Assembly: GCA_002316315.1 (NCBI GenBank)
Contig: DCDG01000041.1
Location: 43,737-107,736, forward strand
DNA length: 64,000 nt
From: Candidatus Aminicenantes bacterium UBA1061
GTDB lineage: Bacteria > Acidobacteriota > Aminicenantia > Aminicenantales > Saccharicenantaceae
Direction of reading: 5' to 3'
Shown: in pieces, positions 35,963 to 42,977 of the stretch
Layout of the letters: the number at the start of each line of letters is the position of its first letter
Position numbering within the stretch: position 1 is the first letter of the stretch
The notes under the pieces: model-generated
Database searches by the model: none
What the model was told of the DNA's origin: nothing
What the model saw: the letters and a program-made list of their open reading frames with translations, nothing else
Translations under genes and position numbers: made by a program

Positions 35963-36457
35963 GTGGAAGATAAAATTAAGATCGAACAAAAACAGGCTAA
36001 ATCACCGGCCCTGGCTGGTATACTCTCGGTCGTTTTTCCCGGGACAGGTGCCCTGTATAATGGCAACTATCTTAAAGGAATAATTATGATCATAGTTTTT
36101 GCCGGACTGGTCTCAATTCAGGGGCGAGGCGGCCAACCATTTGTAGGCTTGCTATTAGCAGGCTTCTACATTTTCCAGATTATCGATGCTATCAATGAGG
36201 CTAAAGCGACCAGAGTTCCGCTTGAAACAGCTGAAGCAACTCCAGTCAGGACGGTGAAGCCAGGCGGAAATATAGAAGTATCAAGTGCATCGGGTTCTGT
36301 TTCCTGGGGAATCATCCTGATTGTATTAGGCGGGCTCTTCTTGCTGGCTAATTTCGATATCATCAGCTACGAGTCATTTATAGATTATTGGCCGTTAATT
36401 CTTGTCGGGCTTGGTTTAAAGCTCGTTATTGATCACTTTTCAGCTAAAAAATCTTAA
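35963..36457 (+). CDS. Membrane protein with TM2-like and LiaF-like segments
   Basis: A 164-residue protein with about four hydrophobic spans. The first pair (ALAGILSVVFPGTGALYNGNYLKG, shown as SVVFPGTGALYNG, and IIMIIVFAGLVS) resembles the TM2/DUF5683-type module with a G-x-G-A-x-Y-N-G motif. The C-terminal pair (SWGIILIVLGGLFLLANFD and YWPLILVGLGLKLVI) matches the LiaF-type transmembrane repeat. The GTG start at 35963 has GGAGG eight bases upstream. It follows the anti-sigma gene by 16 bases, so it is in the sigma regulon operon. Function is unknown; LiaF homologues in Firmicutes take part in cell-envelope stress sensing. Confidence 0.75.
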   Translation: MEDKIKIEQKQAKSPALAGILSVVFPGTGALYNGNYLKGIIMIIVFAGLVSIQGRGGQPFVGLLLAGFYIFQIIDAINEAKATRVPLETAEATPVRTVKPGGNIEVSSASGSVSWGIILIVLGGLFLLANFDIISYESFIDYWPLILVGLGLKLVIDHFSAKKS

Positions 36458-36471
36458 AAAAGAGGCAACAA

Positions 36472-36705
36472 ATGTCAAAAAAGCAGAGAGACAATTTAAT
36501 TTGGGGCATCGTTCTGATTATCCTTGGCCTGTTATTCCTGCTCGATAATCTGGGTTTTGATGCCTGGAGATTTCTTTTTAAGCTCTGGCCATTAATTCTG
36601 ATCATCTGGGGCGCTTATAAACTGTATTATGGTCTGAAGGAACGTCAGACGGCCACACCGGAAATAATTAAGGATCAAGACCTGGATAAAAAAGATGCGA
36701 GCTAA
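36472..36705 (+). CDS. LiaF-like two-span membrane protein
   Basis: A 77-residue protein with two hydrophobic segments (LIWGIVLIILGLLFLLDNL and LWPLILIIWGAYKLYYGL) that repeat the LiaF/DUF5668 pattern seen at the end of the preceding protein, followed by a charged tail (DLDKKDAS). It starts 14 bases after the previous gene with a GAGG-like site and its last 11 bases overlap the next gene. It is most likely part of the same envelope-stress operon. Confidence 0.78.
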   Translation: MSKKQRDNLIWGIVLIILGLLFLLDNLGFDAWRFLFKLWPLILIIWGAYKLYYGLKERQTATPEIIKDQDLDKKDAS

Positions 36706-38032
36706 GGAAGTCATAATTCTAATCCTCATTATTCTTGCCGGCGTAGGACTCCATTATTTTGAGGACTGGCATTTGTCTCTGAGTAACGACCAAACAGTTA
36801 ATTATTTTATATCACAAGGCAAGGCTTATAATTTTGAAGAAACTTTGATCCTCGAGCCGGCCGCTACCCTGGAAATAATCAACAGCCATGGAGGAGTAGA
36901 AATTGAAGGCAGCGACCGCCCGGATGCCGAGTTGACTTTAAAAAAGACAGTCTGGGACAGAAGTGAAAAGAAAGCCAGCTCACTTGCCCAGGAACTCAAA
37001 CTGTTGACCAGCAGACAGGGAACGAAACTTATCCTGTCAACTAACCGGGATACTTTTCGGCACAAAAATTTCTCCATTAATTTCAGGCTGAGTGTGCCCG
37101 CCTCCACTTCGGTCAGGGTTTCTAATTCCTTTGGACCGGTCAGGATTGCCAGCATCAGCGCAGCCGAAGTCGATAATGAACACGGCCAGATAGATATGCT
37201 GGACATCGCCGGCAGAGTCAAAGTCAGTAATTCTCATGAAAAGCTCACCTTACTGGATATAGGCGGCGCCTGCCAGGTTGAAACCAGGCACTCTCCTGTT
37301 TCCCTGATAAGGATTTCCGGGCCGGTAAGCCTCAAGGCGAGTCATGAAGACGTAGAATTAACTGATCTTAAAAACTCGCTCAAGGTTGTTTCCAGGCATT
37401 CGCCAATAAAAGCCAGGAGGTTGACCGGGCCGGTTGAGCTGGAAGGCAGCTATGAACCTATTTATATCATCGAATCAGGCCAGGCTGCGATCAGAGGACA
37501 TCACTCCTCAGTAGAAATAGACAATTTAACCGGACCTCTTGACATAGAAACCGACTACGAGCCAATCACCCTGACCAGAATAAACGGAGATGTCACTCTG
37601 AGAGGGAAAGGTGTTGAAATCGATCTCAGTTCTATTCGATCCGAGAAAATCCTTATAGAAACATCCTATGAAGATGTCAAGCTCAAAAATTTTACAGGAG
37701 ATTTACATTTAAACCTGGCCCATGGTGACGCTTCTTTATTCCCAGCCAGTCTGAGGGATAACATTTCAGTCAGTCTGCAGTATGGTGATCTGAGCTTTTT
37801 CTGGCCTGCTGGCCAACTGGCTCGCCTTGAGGCCAGGTCAAAAGGGGGACGAATCGACTGGAAATTGCCCCTCCCACCAGATGAAGATTCGAGCAATGGT
37901 CTCAGCCTGGTCAGGGCTTTTCATTCAGCCCCTGCTTCACCTGAAATTAAACTCAGCACCACCTATGGAGATATCAAAATTACCCAGCAAGAGCCATCGG
38001 CCTTCCCGGACGAGGATGAGCCTGAATTTTAG
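36695..38032 (+). CDS. DUF4097-family beta-strand-repeat protein, membrane-anchored
   Basis: A 445-residue protein with an N-terminal hydrophobic anchor (VIILILIILAGVGLHYF) and an extracytoplasmic domain made of many short beta-strands with the spaced pattern seen in DUF4097 (LiaG-like) proteins: VSNSFGPVRIASIS, EVDNEHGQIDML, VSNSHEKLTLLDI, VETRHSPVSLIRI, VSRHSPIKARRLTG, LSTTYGDIKITQ. Each repeat is about 20 residues, consistent with a beta-helix. Its gene overlaps the LiaF-like gene by 11 bases, closing the sigma operon. In other bacteria such proteins accompany envelope-stress sensors; a binding or protective role is inferred. Confidence 0.82.
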   Translation: MRAKEVIILILIILAGVGLHYFEDWHLSLSNDQTVNYFISQGKAYNFEETLILEPAATLEIINSHGGVEIEGSDRPDAELTLKKTVWDRSEKKASSLAQELKLLTSRQGTKLILSTNRDTFRHKNFSINFRLSVPASTSVRVSNSFGPVRIASISAAEVDNEHGQIDMLDIAGRVKVSNSHEKLTLLDIGGACQVETRHSPVSLIRISGPVSLKASHEDVELTDLKNSLKVVSRHSPIKARRLTGPVELEGSYEPIYIIESGQAAIRGHHSSVEIDNLTGPLDIETDYEPITLTRINGDVTLRGKGVEIDLSSIRSEKILIETSYEDVKLKNFTGDLHLNLAHGDASLFPASLRDNISVSLQYGDLSFFWPAGQLARLEARSKGGRIDWKLPLPPDEDSSNGLSLVRAFHSAPASPEIKLSTTYGDIKITQQEPSAFPDEDEPEF

Positions 38033-38059
38033 AATTCTAGAATTCGTAATTTAGAATTC
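38030..38059. repeat. Three short TAGAATTC repeats after the DUF4097 gene
   Basis: TAGAATTC occurs at 38030-38037, 38038-38045 and 38052-38059, the first overlapping the stop codon. Each copy contains the palindrome GAATTC. No function is apparent. Confidence 0.5.
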
Positions 38060-38227
38060 ACAACTCACCATTCATAGTTCAAAATCAAGCTCTGTCCTAA
38101 CTGTTTCCTTTCTAACTTTGGTCTTAAATCGGCGATAAAAGTCTGGCTATAACCAGGATCGAACAGTTGCGGTCAATTTAAGCTTACTCAAGGAGTTTAA
38201 AATAGGCGGTGTTATAAACTCAGGCTG

Positions 38228-39127
38228 TTAGGAATGCTTGAAGCGGAAATTGGCAATCCTGTAACTCAACACACCATTTATTTTGATATTAAGGAAGGAG
38301 ATCAAATTGGTTAAGTCTTTTTTAAATTTAGTCACATAACGAACAAATTCGGTTTCTTTTTTATATCTTAACAAATTTTCGAATTCATCTACCTCATCCC
38401 TCAATTCCACCAGAAAATGAGTGATGTTGCGGTATTGGCTGTTAATCTCAATCAGCTCTTTGCCCGACAGCTTATCAAGGTCAGGACAGGGCGGAAGAGA
38501 TTGAAGAATCAGCATACTCTCTGTGTAGGTTTCGTTGATTGATTCTTTAATTTCCTGGAAAAACGATTTATATTCCATGGGATTTTCCAGACGGGCTTCA
38601 GCCCGGTCCAGCAGTCGATCATATTGGTCTTTGATCGAGACAATAAAATCCTTAATTCCCCAGTATTTTCTTTTGAAATTAAAAAGATCAATGAAGTCAC
38701 GGCCGATGTAAATTTTGTCTTTATAGCTGGATAGAAGCTCCTTGGGCTCATGGGTATAGAATTTAATTTCAAATTTACGGCCGTCACTTCCCTTTTCCCT
38801 GAATCTGGCCAGAACCAGATAATTATTCTGTTCAATAAAATAGCTGCTCATTTCGAGAATAACCGTATAAATGGCCAGATTTTGAATGACATATTCTTTA
38901 AGATAATTAAGGAGATTTTCTTTTTTATTCAAAAAATCAATGACTGTCTCGCTCGGTACCGTATTCAGAACAGAATAAGAAGGAGAAATTAGATATAATA
39001 CCGGGCCACTGCCCAGCTCCAGATGGAAATTCTTTAAAACATTCTGATGGAGGTCATCATAGAGCATAGGCTGAAGAGGCGGCAGGTTGGTGATATCAAG
39101 ACCGGTTAATTCTTCAATCTCATTCAT
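38228..39127 (-). CDS. Unknown helical protein
   Basis: A 299-residue protein that I do not recognise. No signal peptide or membrane span is visible. It starts with NEIEELTGLDITNLPPLQP and is mostly charged with predicted alpha-helix; residues about 170-290 look like an extended helical bundle or coiled coil (KSFFQEIKESINETYTESML, LRDEVDEFENLLRYKKE). The ATG complementary to 39125-39127 is preferred over a TTG one codon upstream because GGAG lies six bases before it. It is alone on its strand, with the LipM-like gene 55 bases upstream. It is probably a real gene because the frame is long, has a ribosome-binding site and sensible codons. Confidence 0.65.
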   Translation of the reverse strand: MNEIEELTGLDITNLPPLQPMLYDDLHQNVLKNFHLELGSGPVLYLISPSYSVLNTVPSETVIDFLNKKENLLNYLKEYVIQNLAIYTVILEMSSYFIEQNNYLVLARFREKGSDGRKFEIKFYTHEPKELLSSYKDKIYIGRDFIDLFNFKRKYWGIKDFIVSIKDQYDRLLDRAEARLENPMEYKSFFQEIKESINETYTESMLILQSLPPCPDLDKLSGKELIEINSQYRNITHFLVELRDEVDEFENLLRYKKETEFVRYVTKFKKDLTNLISFLNIKINGVLSYRIANFRFKHS

Positions 39128-39182
39128 CAATGGCTCCTTCTTTCATCCTAGGTTTGAATCTTAACATCGCCGGCACAAAAAA

Positions 39183-39989
39183 TCAAATTGAGATGGGAGC
39201 CAATTTGCGAAGAGTCCAGTCCGGATGCTTATATTTAATAGCCTCAATTTTCTTAATCTGCTCCAGGTCAGATGGAGTTAAGACGAGGGGTTTAAACTCG
39301 AGGCTAAAATAAGATTTAAATCCCTGAACAAAATAGTCAGCTGCCTCCTGGTAGCTGACGGCCCGCTCTAGTTCATCTGATATAGAGGTCAGACTATCCT
39401 GGCGACCTGGAGGAAGACCGAAAGAAATAGCCATAAGCAGATCAAGCTCTGTCACCAGGGGAATTGATCCGTGCTGAATAAAGTCACTGCCCGACCTTTT
39501 CTGAGCACTGCCAATTATCTTTTTGCCCCTGATCTCAATCTCATTTCTGGCCGGATAGGCAAAGCAGGGCAAATTACTACGAGCATAAGCACTGGAGGTA
39601 GAAGAAGCCAGAGATGGCTCCAATCCCATTAACTCCAGGCCTTTCATTAGAGCTTCAGAAATCAGCCTGTAGGAACCCTCCAGCGTTGAGGTGAAAACAT
39701 CAGTCTCGCCAGAAGAAACAGAATAAGTGACTTCGAGATGGTGGAGGACCATTTTTCCACCTGTCATTCTCCGGACAACATCCACTCCCCGCCGCCGGCA
39801 CTCCTTCAGATTGATCACCCGGCTGACTTCCTGACTGCAGCCAAGAGAGGCAGTCGGTCTGAGCCAGGTATAAAAACGAATATAGGTGGCCTGTTTTTTT
39901 TGAGCCTGTTGATAAAGATATTCATCTACAGCCATATTCCAGCTGCCCGGAAGTGGTTCCGGCTCATAGATAAGAAACCAATCTGACAT
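39183..39989 (-). CDS. Lipoate/octanoate transferase family, LipM-like octanoyltransferase
   Basis: A 269-residue protein of the lipoate-protein-ligase A/LipM fold. Motifs: MAVDEYLYQQA, PTASLGCSQEV, the ligand loop RRMTGGKMVLHHLEVTYS (residues 73-90), and LPCFAYPARNEIEIRGKKIIGSAQ, where Cys142 sits where LipM-type octanoyltransferases have their acyl-accepting Cys. LipM moves octanoate from ACP to the H protein or E2 domains for LipA to thiolate. Lipoate ligase (LplA) is the alternative but lacks that Cys. The ATG complementary to 39987-39989 is used because a longer frame upstream runs into the tRNA-Gly. It follows tRNA-Gly by 21 bases and could be co-transcribed with it. Confidence 0.8.
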   Translation of the reverse strand: MSDWFLIYEPEPLPGSWNMAVDEYLYQQAQKKQATYIRFYTWLRPTASLGCSQEVSRVINLKECRRRGVDVVRRMTGGKMVLHHLEVTYSVSSGETDVFTSTLEGSYRLISEALMKGLELMGLEPSLASSTSSAYARSNLPCFAYPARNEIEIRGKKIIGSAQKRSGSDFIQHGSIPLVTELDLLMAISFGLPPGRQDSLTSISDELERAVSYQEAADYFVQGFKSYFSLEFKPLVLTPSDLEQIKKIEAIKYKHPDWTLRKLAPISI

Positions 39990-40010
39990 GGCGACACCAG
40001 CAAAAAAAAG

Positions 40011-40082
40011 AGCGGGCAACGGGACTCGAACCCGCAACTCCGAGCTTGGGAAGCTCGTACTCTACCATTGAGTTATGCCCGC
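40011..40082 (-). tRNA. tRNA-Gly (anticodon CCC)
   Basis: A 72-base tRNA. Acceptor stem GCGGGCA pairs with TGCCCGC, discriminator T. Anticodon arm CGAGC-TTCCCAA-GCTCG carries CCC, decoding GGG. T arm has the GTTCGAGTC pattern. CCA is not encoded; eight T follow the discriminator and one C directly (40002-40009 on the minus strand), which may act as a weak terminator before the LipM gene. Confidence 0.95.
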
Positions 40083-40196
40083 TCGCTCTGTCTTGAGAGC
40101 TTAAAACTCTTTCTGTAGATTTAGAGGTTGCCAAACAGAAGAATTTTATCAAATAGATTTTCTCTGTCAATAAAGAAGCTCATTCAGGTATATTTG

Positions 40197-40216
40197 ATTA
40201 ATTAATTAATTAATTA
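40197..40216. repeat. Tetranucleotide tandem repeat (ATTA)5
   Basis: Five perfect copies of ATTA in 20 bases, about 30 bases upstream of the bactofilin -35 box. Such tracts can vary in length by slippage; here it could act as an AT-rich upstream element. Confidence 0.6.
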
Positions 40217-40244
40217 AAAATCTGCCGACAGGGCGGCTTTTTAA

Positions 40245-40272
40245 TTGACTCAACCTGATAATAAAATATAAT
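40245..40272 (+). promoter_or_regulatory. Promoter of the bactofilin gene
   Basis: TTGACT (40245-40250), a 16-base spacer and perfect TATAAT (40267-40272). The expected start near 40279 leaves a leader of about 17 bases holding GGAGAG before the ATG at 40296, which argues against the upstream ATG at 40281. Confidence 0.7.
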
Positions 40273-40295
40273 AAAAAAGAATGGAGAGAACTTAT

Positions 40296-40670
40296 ATGAG
40301 CCCAGATGAAAAAAAATTAACAGCCGAAACAGCCCCACCAAAAGCTTCCAGCCGGGTAGGCACCAACCTTGTTTTAGAAGGAAAACTGACTGGCCATGAA
40401 GATCTGGAAATCTCTGGCCAGGTAAATGGTTCTATTGATCTGGCCCTTCACGATCTGGTCATTCAAAAATCGGGACGAGTCAAAGCAGAGTTTATTAAGG
40501 TCAAAAATCTTTTTATCCATGGTCAGCTAGATGGCCAGGTTAAAGCTGAGAGGATCGTCATCAGTGAGACAGCTGTCTTTAGCGGTGATATTACCGCTAC
40601 CAGACTCTCTGTTCAGAGCGGAGCAAAATTCAAGGGAACAGTGAAAATTTCTAAGGATTACCAACCTTAG
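40296..40670 (+). CDS. Bactofilin (polymer-forming cytoskeletal protein)
   Basis: A 124-residue bactofilin (DUF583), a beta-helical cytoskeletal polymer that works without nucleotide and organises cell shape, polarity or wall enzymes at the membrane. A disordered N-terminal tail of about 25 residues precedes a repetitive core: VLEGKLTGHEDLEISGQVNG, GRVKAEFIKVKNLFIHGQLD, KAERIVISETAVFSGDIT and SGAKFKGTVKI. Each winding of about 18 residues carries a Gly plus a hydrophobic pattern. The ATG at 40296 (MSPDEKKL) has GGAGAG seven bases upstream; the ATG at 40281 would lack any site. It is alone and precedes uvrB by 189 bases. Confidence 0.9.
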   Translation: MSPDEKKLTAETAPPKASSRVGTNLVLEGKLTGHEDLEISGQVNGSIDLALHDLVIQKSGRVKAEFIKVKNLFIHGQLDGQVKAERIVISETAVFSGDITATRLSVQSGAKFKGTVKISKDYQP

Positions 40671-40716
40671 ATAGCTTGCCTTAAACTGGCTTGATCGCGG
40701 CTGCAAATTTTTCTGC

Positions 40717-40801
40717 TATAATAATAATTGAAGGTGAGATGATTCGTGCTTTCGATTAGGTGCAGAAACTGGGGTGATAAGATCGTTATTCGATGATTCG
40801 T
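40717..40801 (+). promoter_or_regulatory. uvrB upstream region with TATAAT box and paired direct repeat
   Basis: A TATAAT at 40717-40722 has only a poor -35 box. Downstream the decamer GATGATTCGT occurs at 40738-40747 and again at 40792-40801, 54 bases apart start to start (about five helical turns). This might be an operator for a DNA-damage regulator; no LexA-type box of a known consensus was recognised. Confidence 0.4.
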
Positions 40802-40859
40802 CTCCCGGATCAAAATAAAAAAAGTACTGCCCTGTGAGGCCTCACTTCTCCGGGTAAAT

Positions 40860-42872
40860 ATGAAAACATTCCGCTTACATTCAGAGTTTTCTCCTCAGGG
40901 TGACCAGATTCAAGCCATCGAGCAACTGACCGAAGGTCTCCTGGCCGGGAAAAAACATCAGGTGTTGCTAGGCGTAACTGGCTCGGGCAAGACTTTTACC
41001 ATGGCCAATCTGATCGCCAGAGCTAACCGTCCGGTTCTGGTCATCAGCCCGAACAAGACACTGGCTGCCCAGCTTTACCAGGAATTCTGTCGCTTTTTTC
41101 CTGAGAATGCTGTTGAATATTTCGTCAGTTATTATGATTATTACCAGCCTGAAGCCTATATCCCGGCCAGCAACACTTATATTGCCAAAGAAGCAACCAT
41201 TAACGAAGAAATTGACCGGCTGCGGCTGGCTGCCACTAATGCTCTTTACGCCCGGCGGGATGTGATTATTGTTGCCTCAGTTTCCTGTATTTACGGCATT
41301 GGAGCTCCAGACACTTATTATTCACAAAGTTTTCCCCTGGAGATCGGTCAAAATCTAACCAGAAAAGAGCTGCTCGATCGTCTGGTCAGCATTCAATATG
41401 AGCGCTCCGATGATGACTTCCAAAGGGGCACTTTTCGGGTACGTGGAGATATTATTGATATCTTTCCGCCCTATGAAGATTTTACTTACCGGCTGGAAAT
41501 TGAGGATGGCCATTTAAAAGAAATATCAATTTTCAACCAGCTGCTCGGCCAGAAAAATCAATATCTTGACCGGATAGTTATTTATCCTAGAACATTTTTC
41601 TCTACCCCGCGATCTATTCTGGAAGAAGCCATGATCGGCATTGAGCAGGAATTGAAAAGACAGGTGGAACTTTTTACCTCTCAGAGCAAATATATCGAAG
41701 CCCAGAGGATCGAGGAAAGGACTCTTTTTGATCTTGAAATGCTCAGGGAATTTGGTTACTGCCCTGGTATTGAGAATTACTCACTTTATTTAAGCCAGCG
41801 TCGTCCCGGCCAGCCTCCTTACACCCTGCTTGATTATTTTCCTGAAGATTTTTTAACCATCATTGATGAATCGCATATTGCTGTTCCCCAGATTGGGGGC
41901 ATGTATCATGGCGACCGTTCCCGCAAGCTAACCCTGATTGAGCATGGTTTTCGTCTGCCTTCAGCCCTGGACAACCGTCCACTTAATTTCCGTGAATTCG
42001 AGCAACGGGTCGGTCAGGTAGTTTATGTCTCAGCCACGCCTGGTCAGTATGAATTGAAGAAAGCGGCCGGTCAGGTAGTCGAACAGATTATCCGGCCGAC
42101 CGGTTTAATTGATCCAGAAGTGGAAGTCAGGCCGGTAAAGGGTCAGATTGATGATCTGATAAAAGAGATTCAGGAACGAGCGAAACGCAATGAACGGACC
42201 CTGGTTACGACTTTAACCAAAAAAATGGCTGAAGACCTGACCCGTTATTATCATGAGCTGGGGCTAAAAGTGCGTTATCTTCACTCAGATATTGAAACGC
42301 TCGAGCGAGTAAAGATTTTGCGAGATCTGAGAAAAGGCAAATTTGATGCTTTAATTGGCATTAACCTGCTGCGAGAAGGACTTGATTTGCCAGAAGTTTC
42401 CCTGGTGGCCATTCTTGATGCTGATAAAGAGGGTTTTCTTCGCTCGACTTCCAGTTTGATTCAGACTTTTGGCCGTGCTTCTCGAAACGTAGCCGGGCGG
42501 GCTATTCTTTATGCCGACACGCTAACTGAATCTATGAAAAAGTCCATCGAAGAAACCAACCGGAGAAGGCAGCTTCAGCAGAAATATAACGAGGAACATG
42601 GCATTACCCCTCAATCCATCCAGAAGAATATTGACGAGGTACTGACCAGTGTCTATGAGCGTGATTATGTTGATTATACCGGATTGGCTGAAGACAGAGA
42701 TATATATCTATCGCCAGCCAGACGCCAAAAAAGAATCGAAGAACTGGAAAAGCTTATGAAGGAAGCGGCCAGAAACCTGGAATTTGAAAAGGCTGCTAAA
42801 TATAGAGACGAGCTCCAGCGGCTAAAAAAACGGGAGCTGGAGCTGATGAATCCGAACGTTGAACCTGAATAG
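40860..42872 (+). CDS. uvrB: Excinuclease ABC subunit B
   Basis: UvrB is the damage-verifying DNA helicase of nucleotide excision repair; it is loaded by UvrA and recruits UvrC. The 670-residue protein is full length. Motifs: Walker A GVTGSGKTFTMAN (residues 38-50), the beta-hairpin region FVSYYDYYQPEAYIP, helicase motif II TIIDESHIAVPQ, VYVSATPG, and motifs V and VI as ALIGINLLREGLDLPEVSLV and QTFGRASRNVAGRAILY. The C-terminal UVR domain (RIEELEKLMKEAARNLEFEKA followed by AKYRDELQRL, given in two parts) binds UvrC. The ATG at 40860 has only a weak ribosome-binding site. uvrC follows after 105 bases. Confidence 0.97.
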   Translation: MKTFRLHSEFSPQGDQIQAIEQLTEGLLAGKKHQVLLGVTGSGKTFTMANLIARANRPVLVISPNKTLAAQLYQEFCRFFPENAVEYFVSYYDYYQPEAYIPASNTYIAKEATINEEIDRLRLAATNALYARRDVIIVASVSCIYGIGAPDTYYSQSFPLEIGQNLTRKELLDRLVSIQYERSDDDFQRGTFRVRGDIIDIFPPYEDFTYRLEIEDGHLKEISIFNQLLGQKNQYLDRIVIYPRTFFSTPRSILEEAMIGIEQELKRQVELFTSQSKYIEAQRIEERTLFDLEMLREFGYCPGIENYSLYLSQRRPGQPPYTLLDYFPEDFLTIIDESHIAVPQIGGMYHGDRSRKLTLIEHGFRLPSALDNRPLNFREFEQRVGQVVYVSATPGQYELKKAAGQVVEQIIRPTGLIDPEVEVRPVKGQIDDLIKEIQERAKRNERTLVTTLTKKMAEDLTRYYHELGLKVRYLHSDIETLERVKILRDLRKGKFDALIGINLLREGLDLPEVSLVAILDADKEGFLRSTSSLIQTFGRASRNVAGRAILYADTLTESMKKSIEETNRRRQLQQKYNEEHGITPQSIQKNIDEVLTSVYERDYVDYTGLAEDRDIYLSPARRQKRIEELEKLMKEAARNLEFEKAAKYRDELQRLKKRELELMNPNVEPE

Positions 42873-42977
42873 ATTGATCAGGGACAATGAGACAACTGGT
42901 ATAATTAATAGAAGCGATAAAATAAAACATAAACGGAGAAAATAACTCAATCTGGCTTTGAGGTCATTGAACCCGTC

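Noticed and set aside
40224..40242. GCCG/CGGC hairpin followed by T-run before the bactofilin gene
   Set aside because: Only four base pairs of stem, and no gene on the plus strand ends upstream. It is more likely chance near the promoter.
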